A stretch of DNA of 64,000 nucleotides. Origin: Actinomadura luzonensis. Its GTDB lineage: Bacteria > Actinomycetota > Actinomycetes > Streptosporangiales > Streptosporangiaceae. The stretch's first letter is position 1. Each line of letters opens with the position of its first letter. The notes beneath the pieces are model-generated. The model saw nothing but the letters and a program-made list of their open reading frames with translations, had not been told where the DNA came from and did no database searches. The position numbers and the translations under genes are program-made. The stretch lies in the NCBI RefSeq assembly GCF_022664455.2, contig NZ_JAKRKC020000001.1:5523001-5587000 (forward strand), written 5' to 3'. Of this stretch, positions 51,528 to 59,991 are shown piece after piece.

Positions 51528-52283
51528 TCAGCGCTCTTGCGGTCGCCCGGGCATGCGGGCCTCGATGCCGTCGAGCATCAGCTCCAGGCCGTACAGGAAC
51601 CGGTCCTCGCCGTCGTCGGCGACCAGCTCGTCGATGTGCCGGTGCAGGTGGGGGAAGACCGAGTCGGGCAACGAGCGGTAATAGGCGGCGATCTGGCCGG
51701 CGAACCGCTCGAAGTACTCCTGCGGGTCGCTCAGCCCGGCGGCCCGCATCCGCGCCCAGTGCAGGGAGCCCTCGTAGGCGTCGCCGACGAGGTAGAGCGA
51801 GAGGCGGTCCATCGCCAGGGACGCCTCCCTGGGCGGCATGCCGGCCTCGATGAGCAGCCCGTAGACGAACTCACCGGCGCGCACGGAGTTCTGGCCCGTG
51901 GGGATGGTGGCGAGGGCCGCGCGGGCGACGTCGGCGTGGCCGCGCAGCACGCGGTGCACCTCCAGGCAGTACGCGCGAAGCTGCTCCTTCCACCGGGACG
52001 GGTCCCGCTCGGGCGGCAGGTGGATCTCGCCGAGCACCCGGTCGTAGATCAGCTCCAGCAGCTCCTCCTTGTTCGCGACGTGCGCGTACAGGGACGCCGG
52101 GCCCGTGTCGAGCTCCTGGGCGACGCGGCGCATGCTGAGCGCGTCGAAGCCCTCGGCGTCCAGGATGCGCAGCCCGGCCTCGATGATGAGGTCCTGGCTG
52201 AGCTGCCGCTTGGGCTGCGGCTGCCGTCGCGACTTGCGCCAGGGCGGCGTGGGCAGGTCGTCGGTCGTCCTCGTCGGGTCCAT
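51528..52283 (-). CDS. TetR-family regulator (TetR_C-type)
   Basis: 251 residues. HTH at ~35-75 (IIEAGLRILDAEGFDALSMRRVAQELDTGPASLYAHVANKEEL contains it), then a helical ligand domain of the TetR class used for efflux control. The arginine/lysine-rich N-terminus (WRKSRRQPQPKRQ) precedes the HTH. ATG lies directly beside an operator, and no ribosome site is visible, which suggests a leaderless message. Divergent from an MFS pump across a gap holding three copies of GAAC-N3-GTTC. Confidence 0.93.
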   Translation of the reverse strand: MDPTRTTDDLPTPPWRKSRRQPQPKRQLSQDLIIEAGLRILDAEGFDALSMRRVAQELDTGPASLYAHVANKEELLELIYDRVLGEIHLPPERDPSRWKEQLRAYCLEVHRVLRGHADVARAALATIPTGQNSVRAGEFVYGLLIEAGMPPREASLAMDRLSLYLVGDAYEGSLHWARMRAAGLSDPQEYFERFAGQIAAYYRSLPDSVFPHLHRHIDELVADDGEDRFLYGLELMLDGIEARMPGRPQER

Positions 52284-52284
52284 A

Positions 52285-52366
52285 CGAACACTGTATTTGA
52301 CACGAACGATGTTCGCCACTACAACAGTGTTCGTAACGAACAACGTTCGTCGCAAGAACAACGTTC
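52285..52366. promoter_or_regulatory. TetR operator array and MFS promoter
   Basis: Three copies of GAAC-N3-GTTC: 52304-52314 (GAT), 52338-52348 (AAC), 52356-52366 (AAC). A wider inverted repeat CGAACACTGT / ACAGTGTTCG (52285-52294, 52324-52333) surrounds the first. On the + strand TTGACA (52297-52302), a 17-base spacer and TACAAC (52320-52325) form a good promoter for the pump, and the first operator fills its spacer. The other two lie in the leader. Confidence 0.8.
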
Positions 52367-52382
52367 CTCTAAGGAGATTCCG

Positions 52383-53828
52383 ATGACCGTCACCGCCCCC
52401 GAGGCGACGGGCGAGACCCAGGGCTACCGGTGGCGCTGGATCGCGCTCTTCGTGATCCTCGCCGCCGAGGTCATGGACCTGCTCGACGCGCTCGTCACCG
52501 CCATCGCCGCCCCCACCATCCAGCGCGACCTGGGCGGCTCCGACAGCGTCGTGCAGTGGCTCGGTGCCGGCTACACCCTCGCCATGGCCGTCGGCCTGAT
52601 CACCGGCGGCCGGCTCGGCGACCTGTACGGCAAGAAGCGCATGTTCCTCATCGGCGCCCTCGGCTTCACCACCGCCTCACTGCTGTGCGGCGTCGCGGTC
52701 AGCCCCGAGATGCTGATCGCCAGCCGGGTGTTGCAGGGCCTGTTCGGCGCCGTGATGCTGCCGCAGGGGCTGGGGCTGATCAAGGAGATGTTCCCGCCGA
52801 GCGACATGGGCAAGGCGTTCGGCATGTTCGGGCCGGTCATGACGATCTCGTCGGTGGGCGGCCCGGTGCTGGCCGGCTGGCTCGTCGACGCCGACTTCTT
52901 CGGCACCGGCTGGCGCATGATCTTCCTGATCAACCTGCCGCTCGGCCTCGCCGCCGCCCTGGCCGGGATCCGCTTCCTGCCCGAGCACCGCGAGAGCGGC
53001 GCCACCCGGCTCGACCTCGGCGGCGTCGGCCTCGTCTCGCTCGCCGCGCTGCTGCTCACCTACCCGCTGATCCAGGGGCGCGAGCTGGGCTGGCCCTGGT
53101 GGACGTTCGCGTCCATGGCCGCCTCGGTCGTGGTCTTCGCCCTGTTCGGCCGGTACGAGTCCCGCCGCGCCGCGACCGGCCGCGACCCGCTGGTCACCCC
53201 CAGCCTGTTCCGCAAGCGCGCCTTCACCGGCGGGCTCGTCGCCGGCCTCGCCTTCTTCTCCGGCGTGATGGGCTTCGGCCTGGTCTTCAGCCTCTACGCC
53301 CAGAACGGCCTCGGCTTCACCCCGCTCCAGGCGGGCCTCGCCGGGCTGCCCCAGGCGATCGGCGGCGTCATCGGCTTCGGGCTGGCGATGTCCGGGCTGC
53401 AGGAACGGCTCGGCCGCGGGCTGCTGCAGATCGGCGCCGTCGTCATGGGGGCCGGCGCGGCCGTGCTCGCGCTCACCATCCACGTCGCCGGCACCGACGT
53501 CACCGCCTGGCAGCTCGCCCCCGGGCTCGGCCTCGCCGGCATCGGGATGGGGCTGGTCATGGCGCCGTTCTTCGACATCGTGCTGGCCGGCGTCGAGCCG
53601 CACGAGTCCGGCTCCGCGTCCGGCACCATGACCGCGGTGCAGCAGCTCGGCGGGGCGCTCGGCACCGCCGTGCTGGGCACGCTGTTCTTCAACCTGCTGG
53701 CCGCCGAGTGGGGCTTCGGGGCCTCCATGGAGGTGACGGTGTGGGTGGAGGTCGGGCTGCTGGCGCTGACGTTCGCGCTGTCGTACCTGATGCCGCGCCA
53801 TGCCCGCCCCGAGCAGGCGGGCCACTGA
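52383..53828 (+). CDS. MFS transporter, DHA2 (14-helix) drug:H+ antiporter
   Basis: 481 residues with about 14 helices. DHA2 features: DLLDALVTAIAAPTIQRDLG (helix 1), GRLGDLYGKKRMFL (motif A), LQGLFGAVMLPQGLGLI (motif C region), and TAVQQLGGALGTAVLG in the last third. Exports cationic drugs or antibiotics in exchange for protons. ATG with AAGGAG 6 bases upstream. Directly controlled by the divergent TetR gene, judging by the operator array. Confidence 0.94.
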   Translation: MTVTAPEATGETQGYRWRWIALFVILAAEVMDLLDALVTAIAAPTIQRDLGGSDSVVQWLGAGYTLAMAVGLITGGRLGDLYGKKRMFLIGALGFTTASLLCGVAVSPEMLIASRVLQGLFGAVMLPQGLGLIKEMFPPSDMGKAFGMFGPVMTISSVGGPVLAGWLVDADFFGTGWRMIFLINLPLGLAAALAGIRFLPEHRESGATRLDLGGVGLVSLAALLLTYPLIQGRELGWPWWTFASMAASVVVFALFGRYESRRAATGRDPLVTPSLFRKRAFTGGLVAGLAFFSGVMGFGLVFSLYAQNGLGFTPLQAGLAGLPQAIGGVIGFGLAMSGLQERLGRGLLQIGAVVMGAGAAVLALTIHVAGTDVTAWQLAPGLGLAGIGMGLVMAPFFDIVLAGVEPHESGSASGTMTAVQQLGGALGTAVLGTLFFNLLAAEWGFGASMEVTVWVEVGLLALTFALSYLMPRHARPEQAGH

Positions 53829-53845
53829 CCGGCGCCCGGCGCCGG
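53829..53845. terminator. Hairpin between convergent MFS and VWA genes
   Basis: CCGGCGCC-C-GGCGCCGG, perfect 8-bp arms with a 1-base centre, in the 19-bp gap between two convergent stops. No T-tract. Symmetric, so it could serve both directions. Confidence 0.4.
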
Positions 53846-53847
53846 CG

Positions 53848-55032
53848 TCAGGTTCCGGCGCCCAGGTTGCGCTCCGCCCACCGGCCGATGTCGCGCCGCT
53901 CGATCGCGGCCGCCATCAGGCCGGGGAAGGCGTCCGGGGTGCAGGCGAACGCCGGCACCCCCATGGCGGCCAGCGCCGCCGCGTTCTCGTGGTCGTAGAA
54001 CGGCGCCCCCTCGTCGGACAGCGCCAGCAGCACGATCACCTGGACGCCGGCCTCCGTCATCGCCGCCACCCGGCGCAGCATCTCCTGCCGGACGCCGCCC
54101 TCGTACAGGTCGCTGATCAGGATGAAGATCGAGTCGGCCGGCCGCGAGATGAGGCCCTGGCAGTAGGCGATCGCCCGGTTGATGTCGGTGCCGCCGCCGA
54201 GCTGGGTGCCGAACAGCAGCTCCACCGGGTCGTGCAACTGCTCGGTGAGGTCCACCACGGCGGTGTCGAACACCACGAGCGACGTGCGCAGCGACCGCAT
54301 CGAGGCCAGCACCGCCCCGAACACGCCCGAGTACACCACCGACGCCGCCATCGAACCGCTCTGGTCGACGCACAGCACCACCTCGCGCTGCACCGCCCGC
54401 CGGCGGCGGGCGTGACCGACCAGGCGGGACGGGACGACCGTGCTCCGGTCCGGCAGGTAGTTCTTGAGGTTCGCCCGGATCGTCCGGTCCCAGTCGATGT
54501 CGGACACCCGTTTCGGCCGGTGGGTGCGGGCCGAGCGGTCCAGCGCGCCCGTCACGGCCGCCCGCGTCCGCTGCGCCAGCCGGCGCTCCAGCTCCGCCAC
54601 CACCGCGCGCACCACCGCCCGCGCCGACTCCCGGGCCTGGTCGGGCATCACCTTGTTGAGCGCGAGCAGGGTGCCGACCAGGTGCACGTCGGGCTCCACG
54701 GCCTCCAGCATCTCGGGCTCCAGGAGGAGCCGGGTGAGGTTGAGCCGCTCGATCGCGTCGCGCTGCATGACCTGGACGACCGTCGCGGGGAAGTACGCGC
54801 GGATGTCGCCCAGCCAGCGGGCCACGCGCGGCGCGGACGCCCCGAGGCCGCCCTCCCGCGCGGTGCCGCCCTCGCCGGTGCCGCCCCGGTCGTAGACGGC
54901 GGCCAGGGCGGCGTCCATGCGGGCGTCGTCGCCCTGCAGCCCGAAGCCGGTGCCGTCGGCGTCGCCACCGCCCAGCACCAGCCGCCAGCGGCGCATCCGC
55001 TCGTCAGCGGGCTCCCGATCCGCCTGACTCAT
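53848..55032 (-). CDS. VWA-domain protein of the SWIM-MoxR operon
   Basis: 394 residues. A helical N-terminal part (~60-190) precedes a von Willebrand A domain (~215-390) with an intact metal-ion-dependent adhesion site: DQSGS, later TD in GGGTDIN and ISDLYEGG. Cytosolic, without signal peptide. VWA proteins work with MoxR ATPases as substrate adaptors, and a MoxR gene lies two genes upstream. ATG overlaps the DUF5682 stop (ATGA). Last gene of the five-gene operon. Confidence 0.92.
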   Translation of the reverse strand: MSQADREPADERMRRWRLVLGGGDADGTGFGLQGDDARMDAALAAVYDRGGTGEGGTAREGGLGASAPRVARWLGDIRAYFPATVVQVMQRDAIERLNLTRLLLEPEMLEAVEPDVHLVGTLLALNKVMPDQARESARAVVRAVVAELERRLAQRTRAAVTGALDRSARTHRPKRVSDIDWDRTIRANLKNYLPDRSTVVPSRLVGHARRRRAVQREVVLCVDQSGSMAASVVYSGVFGAVLASMRSLRTSLVVFDTAVVDLTEQLHDPVELLFGTQLGGGTDINRAIAYCQGLISRPADSIFILISDLYEGGVRQEMLRRVAAMTEAGVQVIVLLALSDEGAPFYDHENAAALAAMGVPAFACTPDAFPGLMAAAIERRDIGRWAERNLGAGT

Positions 55033-57542
55033 CCCGCTCCCTCCCCCTCCATCGCCCGCCCGCCGCTCGAACCCGCCCGCCCGCCGCTCGAACCCGCCCG
55101 CCCGCCGCTCGGACCCGCCTGCCCGCCGCTCGGACCCGCCTGCCCGCCGTCCTCCGGGGCCGGGCCGTTCGGCTTGTCCGCCGCCCGGGGCGCGTCGCCG
55201 CCGCCTTCGGCCGTCCGGCCCAGGATGGACAGGACCGTGGCGACGGCGGCGACCGCCCGCCGGTCGTCCACCTCATCCCCGTCGTGCTGGTCATGGCCCT
55301 GGCCGCGCCGCCGGTCCGCCGCGCGCAGGCGGTCGCCGATCGAGCGGCGCTCCGGGGCGGCGAAGGCGCCGAACGTACGGCGCAGCAGCGGCAGCACGTC
55401 CGTGAACTGCTCGCCGGACAGGCCGGTGAGCCAGCCGTCCACCAGGCCGAGCAGCCGGGGGTCGTGCACCAGCAGCAGCCCGCCCCCGCCCAGGAACCCC
55501 TCCACCCACGAAGCCGCCCGCGCCGGGGCCTGCCCCCGCGACATCGCCCGCGACATGCGGCTCTCGGCGTCGTCGAGCTCGCCGCAGTCGAGCAGGATCC
55601 GGGTGAGCCGCCCTTCGATGAGCCCGTGCAGGTCGGGCCGGTCGCTGAGGTCGCGCAGGGTGGCGAGCCAGCGTTCGCGCTGCCGGCCGCCCTCGGCCGT
55701 CTCGGCGAGCAGCGCGACGGCCGCGTGCACCGCGTCCACGTGCTTGAGCAGGGCGGCGGCCGCGTCGTCGTCCAGGCCCGTCACGGCGACCGGCAGGCCG
55801 ACCCGGACGCGGTCCAGCATCGACCGGACGATCACCGCCAGCCCTTCGGCCGGGGTGCCGCGCACGTCGCCGTACCGGTGGGCGCGCACCATCGCGGGCA
55901 GCGCCGCCATGAGGTGCGTGACGTCGGTGTCGAGCGCCGCCCGGGCCGAGAGCGCCGCCAGCACGCCGGGCAGCGCGGCCGGCAGGTCGGCCAGCAGGCA
56001 CTGCTCCACCAGCGCCGTCAGCTCCGCCAGCGCGACCGGCGCGTACCCACCGGCGACGAGCCCCGCGTCGGCGGGGGTTCGCGCTCCTCCGGCGGCCAGG
56101 TCGCGGGCGCGGCGGGTGGCCGCGGCGGCCACCGTGGTGCCCAGCGCGGCGTGCTCGATGAGCGCGAGGTCGTGCTCCGGACGCCACTGGAGCGTCCACG
56201 TCTCACGGAACGTGCCCTTGCCGCGCGCCTGCCCGGGCGTGCCCCAGCCCACCTCCAGCAGCCGCAGCCGGTGCAGCAGGTGGCTGCGGTCGAGGTCGAG
56301 CGGCTTGCGCAGGTCGAGGTCGAGCTCCCGGTCCAGGGCCTCCGGACGCAGCCGCAGCCGCCGCTGCTGCTCGCGCAGGTCACGCTGGAGCGGCACCATC
56401 GGGGTGCCGTCGGTGACGCGGCCGAGCCGGTCGCCGACGACCAGCCGCCGCTGGATCAGCTCCACCGCCAGGTCGTCGCCCTCGCACAGGACGGCCCTCG
56501 CCGCCTCGGTGACCTCGCCCAGCCCCGCCAGGGGACGTCCGCGCAGCGCGGCCAGGCCGTGGGCGAGCCGTACGGACTCGATGACGTGCGCGGACGACAC
56601 CGCCAGCCCCTCCTCGCGCAACACCCCGGCCGCCTCGGCCAGCCACCGCTCCACCGGGCGGTCGGGCGCGGTGAACAGGTGGTGGTACCAGCCCGGCGAC
56701 GTGATGCCGGCGCCGTAGCCGCTCCAGGAGGCCAGCCGGCCGTACGTCCACGGCACCCAGGTCAGCTCCGCCTTCACCTTGGGCAGGCCGCGCAGCAGGG
56801 CGTTGTCGGACGCGGCGGGCGGCAGGGGACCGGCGAGCGCGGGCACGTGCCAGGCTCCGCAGACCACCGCGATCCTGGTGCGGCCCTGCTTGAGCGCGGC
56901 GCGGACGGTCTTGCGCATGTACGCCTCACGCCTGGCCTCCCGCTCGTCCGGGACGTGCCCTTCGCGCACGGCCGCCATGGCCTCGGCGATCACCTCGAAC
57001 CACGGCGTCCGGTCGTCACGCGGACCATCGCCGGCGGCGCCCGTGTCAGCGGCGTCGGCGGCGCCTCGGTGCTCGACGACGTCCTCCCACCAGCGTTCCG
57101 GGTCGTCGTAGCCGGCGGCGGCGGCGAGCGCGCCGATGGGATCGGCGCGCCGCGACCCGGCGACGTCATCCGCGCCGCCGCCGTGGTCGTCGCCGGTGCC
57201 GGCGGGGGGTTCGGCCAGGGTGTGGGCGGCCGGCAGGTCGCAGAAGCGTACCGGGACGCCGGCCGCCACCCCGTACAGAAGGGCCTGCCACTCGGGCGAG
57301 AACCCGGCGAACGGCCAGAACGCGGCCCGCGCGGGCGCCCCCGGGACGTGGGCCAGCAGCGCGACCGGCGGTTCGAGCTCGGGCGCGAGCCGGATCAGGG
57401 CGTCGGCCTCGGGCGGCCCCTCGATGAGGATCGCGTCGGGACGCAGGCGTTCGAGCTCGGCCCGCACGGCCCGCGCCGAGCCCGGCCCGTGGTGCCGCAC
57501 CCCGAGGACGGTCACGCGCGCGTCGCCCGGCGGGGTGGTCAT
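55029..57542 (-). CDS. DUF5682-family protein with two GX2H motifs
   Basis: 837 residues. The N-terminal domain (~1-260) has GVRHHG (14-19), a conserved-looking Glu in ILIEGPPE (41), and GAWHVPAL (229-236). Two GX2H motifs framing such a domain recall the TraB/PrgY/TIKI and erythromycin-esterase-like hydrolases; that relation is my inference. A long helical region (~300-770) and a low-complexity tail of SGGQAGP/SGGRAGS repeats follow. Function unknown. Overlaps both neighbours by 4 bases. The family sits in SWIM-MoxR-VWA neighbourhoods in many actinobacteria, to my knowledge. Confidence 0.86.
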   Translation of the reverse strand: MTTPPGDARVTVLGVRHHGPGSARAVRAELERLRPDAILIEGPPEADALIRLAPELEPPVALLAHVPGAPARAAFWPFAGFSPEWQALLYGVAAGVPVRFCDLPAAHTLAEPPAGTGDDHGGGADDVAGSRRADPIGALAAAAGYDDPERWWEDVVEHRGAADAADTGAAGDGPRDDRTPWFEVIAEAMAAVREGHVPDEREARREAYMRKTVRAALKQGRTRIAVVCGAWHVPALAGPLPPAASDNALLRGLPKVKAELTWVPWTYGRLASWSGYGAGITSPGWYHHLFTAPDRPVERWLAEAAGVLREEGLAVSSAHVIESVRLAHGLAALRGRPLAGLGEVTEAARAVLCEGDDLAVELIQRRLVVGDRLGRVTDGTPMVPLQRDLREQQRRLRLRPEALDRELDLDLRKPLDLDRSHLLHRLRLLEVGWGTPGQARGKGTFRETWTLQWRPEHDLALIEHAALGTTVAAAATRRARDLAAGGARTPADAGLVAGGYAPVALAELTALVEQCLLADLPAALPGVLAALSARAALDTDVTHLMAALPAMVRAHRYGDVRGTPAEGLAVIVRSMLDRVRVGLPVAVTGLDDDAAAALLKHVDAVHAAVALLAETAEGGRQRERWLATLRDLSDRPDLHGLIEGRLTRILLDCGELDDAESRMSRAMSRGQAPARAASWVEGFLGGGGLLLVHDPRLLGLVDGWLTGLSGEQFTDVLPLLRRTFGAFAAPERRSIGDRLRAADRRRGQGHDQHDGDEVDDRRAVAAVATVLSILGRTAEGGGDAPRAADKPNGPAPEDGGQAGPSGGQAGPSGGRAGSSGGRAGSSGGRAMEGEGAG
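55053..55149. repeat. 21-bp tandem repeat coding the DUF5682 C-terminal tail
   Basis: About four and a half copies of a 21-bp unit (CGCCCGCCGCTCGAACCCGC with variants), coding SGGRAGS or SGGQAGP on the minus strand. In frame and directly before the stop. Confidence 0.8.
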
Positions 57543-58603
57543 GTGGCCTCGCGGCAGGCTCGGTAGAAGTCGCGCCAGTCGGGACGTTCGCGCACCACGG
57601 TCTCCAGGTACTCGCGCCACACCACCCGGTCCGAGACCGGCTCCTGCACCACGGCCCCGGCGATGCCGGCGGCGACGTCGGCCGGGCGCAGCACCCCGTC
57701 GCCGAAGTGCGCGGCCAGCGCGATGCCGCTGGTCAGCACGGAGATGGCCTCGGCCGTGGACAGGGTGCCGCTCGGCGACTTGAGCTTGGTGCGCCCGTCC
57801 TCGGTGACGCCCGCGCGCAGCTCGCGGAAGACGGTCACCACCCGCCGGATCTCCTGCAGCCCGGTCGTGGTCTCCGGCAGCTGCAGCGACCGGCCGAGCT
57901 GGGTGACGCGCCGGGCGACGATGTCGACCTCCTCCTCGGCGGTGGCCGGCACCGGCAGCACGACGGTGTTGAAGCGGCGGCGCAGCGCGCTGGACAGCTC
58001 GTTGACGCCGCGGTCGCGGTCGTTGGCGGTGGCGATGACGTTGAAGCCGCGTTCGGCCTGCACCTCGCGGTTGAGCTCGGGGATCGGCAGCGTCTTCTCC
58101 GACAGGACGGTGATCAGGGCGTCCTGGACGTCGGACGGCATCCGGGTCAGCTCCTCGACCCGGGCGATGCGGCCCTCCGCCATGGCCCGCATGACCGGGG
58201 ACGGGGTGAGGGCGTCCATCGAGGGGCCCTCGGCCAGCAGCCGGGCGTAGTTCCAGCCGTACCGGACGGCCTCCTCGGCGGTGCCGGCCGTGCCCTGCAC
58301 GAGCAGCGTCGAGTCGCCGCTGACGGCGGCGGCCAGGTGCTCCGACAGCCACGTCTTGGCGGTGCCGGGCACGCCGAGCAGCAGCAGCGCGCGGTCGGTC
58401 GCGAGCGTGGCGACGGCGACCTCGACGATGCGCCGGGGGCCGATGTACTTGGGGGTGACGCGGTCGCCGTCGCCCAGCACGTACGTGGTGACGGCCCACG
58501 GCGACAGCCGCCAGCCCGGCGGGCGGGGCCGGTCGTCGTCCTTGGCGAGGAGGTCGAGCTCCTCGGCGTACTGGTCTTCCGCGTGCGGGCGCAGAACGGT
58601 CAT
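57539..58603 (-). CDS. MoxR-like AAA+ ATPase of the SWIM-VWA operon
   Basis: 354 residues. Walker A LLGVPGTAKTWLSEHL (~77-90), a Walker B-like segment ARVEELTRMPSDVQDAL with Glu-Glu, sensor 1 IATANDRDRGVNELSSALRRRF including the arginine finger. This is the RavA/MoxR branch and differs clearly from the other MoxR gene in this window. It probably remodels targets presented by the VWA protein. ATG and stop overlap both neighbours by 4 bases. Confidence 0.92.
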   Translation of the reverse strand: MTVLRPHAEDQYAEELDLLAKDDDRPRPPGWRLSPWAVTTYVLGDGDRVTPKYIGPRRIVEVAVATLATDRALLLLGVPGTAKTWLSEHLAAAVSGDSTLLVQGTAGTAEEAVRYGWNYARLLAEGPSMDALTPSPVMRAMAEGRIARVEELTRMPSDVQDALITVLSEKTLPIPELNREVQAERGFNVIATANDRDRGVNELSSALRRRFNTVVLPVPATAEEEVDIVARRVTQLGRSLQLPETTTGLQEIRRVVTVFRELRAGVTEDGRTKLKSPSGTLSTAEAISVLTSGIALAAHFGDGVLRPADVAAGIAGAVVQEPVSDRVVWREYLETVVRERPDWRDFYRACREAT

Positions 58604-59991
58604 GGGTGCTCCTTCGTCGGTCTCATGACCGGGGCGCTGGGTGTCATCTGCGGCAACAACTCCTCGTGCATGTCGGCGCGGAACCGCAGCAGGGCCGCGA
58701 CCTGCTGGATCGGCTCGGCCGGCGAATAGCTCTCGGCCAGCGGGAACAGCGCGGGGTCGATGTGCTCGCCGGCCAGCTTGACCAGCTCGCCGAGGTTCCA
58801 CGGCTGGGTGGCGGCCACCTTGACGATCTTGTGCAGGACGGTGGTGGCCAGCTCCTCCTTCCACGGCGACGACACGCCGCCGAGGACCATGATGAGCTGG
58901 CTGTCGAGGTCGTGCCCGCGGGCGAAGCCGGCCGCCAGCTCCTGCTGCTCCTCCGGCGGCAACGACTCCAGCAGGTCGGCGATCGGGTCCCAGCCGAACA
59001 TGGCCCGCGCCCACACCGGGTCGCGCTGCAGCACGGCGGCGCGCACCCAGGCGGTGCGCACGTCGGCGTCCCAGTCGGGGATGCGCATGGCGAGCAGCCG
59101 CTCCGGCGGGTGGCCCCACACCGCGAGCGGGGCGCGGGCGATGATCTGCTGGAGCCACCAGGCGCGCTCGCCGAGGCCGCGCGGCGGCTTCGGGCGGACG
59201 CCGTCGCGTTCCATGGCCCTGTCGCAGGCGCGCGGGGCCTCGATGACGATGAGGTCGCCCGCGACGGCGGCGCACCCGCGGACCCGCTCGGCCATGCGCC
59301 GGGCCAGGCGCGACTCCGGCAGGCGGGTGAGGAGGTTGGCGGCGGCCTGGCGCACCTCGCGGCGGCGGTCGTCCAGCGCCGACTCCAGGAACGGCTCGTC
59401 GTCCATGCTCAGGCCCTCGGACAGCAGCTCGACGAACTCCGCCCGGTCGTCCGGCGTCTCGCTCTCCCACGTGCTCTCCAGCAGCAGCCGGGCCCGGGCG
59501 GGGTCGGCCGCGCGGAGGGCGCGCAGGTGGGCGCGGCGGTCGGCGGGGCCGCCCAGCTCCCACGTCTCGCCCGTGGGCTCCTCCAGCAGGTACGCCCACG
59601 CCGGGTTGAGCCCCGCCAGCCACCTGCCGCGCTGCCCCGCCAGCACACCGAGGTGCACCCGGATGGAACGGTCGCGCCGGCCGCGTTCGAGCAGGTCGGG
59701 CAGCACGTACGGGGGCACCCGGCGACCCGTCGCCGCGGCGGCGGCCAGCCACTCGGGCAGCAGCCGCTCGTGCTCGCCGCCCAGGATGCGGGCCAGCCGG
59801 CCGGCTGCGGCGCGGGTGACCGCCGGGCGTTCCTCGCCGGGGGCCGGCTCCGGGGGCGCGACCGGGCCGGGACGCCGGCCGGCCCGCCGGCGCGCCACCT
59901 CGACGGCGGCGTCCTCCAGCAGCACGCCGGGGTACGGCCGCCGGTCGGTGCCGACGAGCGCGGCCGAGGCCAGCTCTTCCCAGGTGCTCAC
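58600..59991 (-). CDS. DUF5691-family protein
   Basis: 463 residues, almost entirely helical, with repeated helix pairs such as RRREVRQAAANLLTRLPESRLARRMAERV, HEAT-like in appearance. The start WEELASAALVGTDRR and the GERAWWLQQIIARAPL segment are typical of the family as I know it. No catalytic motif is visible; a scaffold role within the SWIM-MoxR-VWA complex is inference. GTG start overlaps the SWIM gene stop (GTGA). Confidence 0.87.
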   Translation of the reverse strand: MSTWEELASAALVGTDRRPYPGVLLEDAAVEVARRRAGRRPGPVAPPEPAPGEERPAVTRAAAGRLARILGGEHERLLPEWLAAAAATGRRVPPYVLPDLLERGRRDRSIRVHLGVLAGQRGRWLAGLNPAWAYLLEEPTGETWELGGPADRRAHLRALRAADPARARLLLESTWESETPDDRAEFVELLSEGLSMDDEPFLESALDDRRREVRQAAANLLTRLPESRLARRMAERVRGCAAVAGDLIVIEAPRACDRAMERDGVRPKPPRGLGERAWWLQQIIARAPLAVWGHPPERLLAMRIPDWDADVRTAWVRAAVLQRDPVWARAMFGWDPIADLLESLPPEEQQELAAGFARGHDLDSQLIMVLGGVSSPWKEELATTVLHKIVKVAATQPWNLGELVKLAGEHIDPALFPLAESYSPAEPIQQVAALLRFRADMHEELLPQMTPSAPVMRPTKEHP

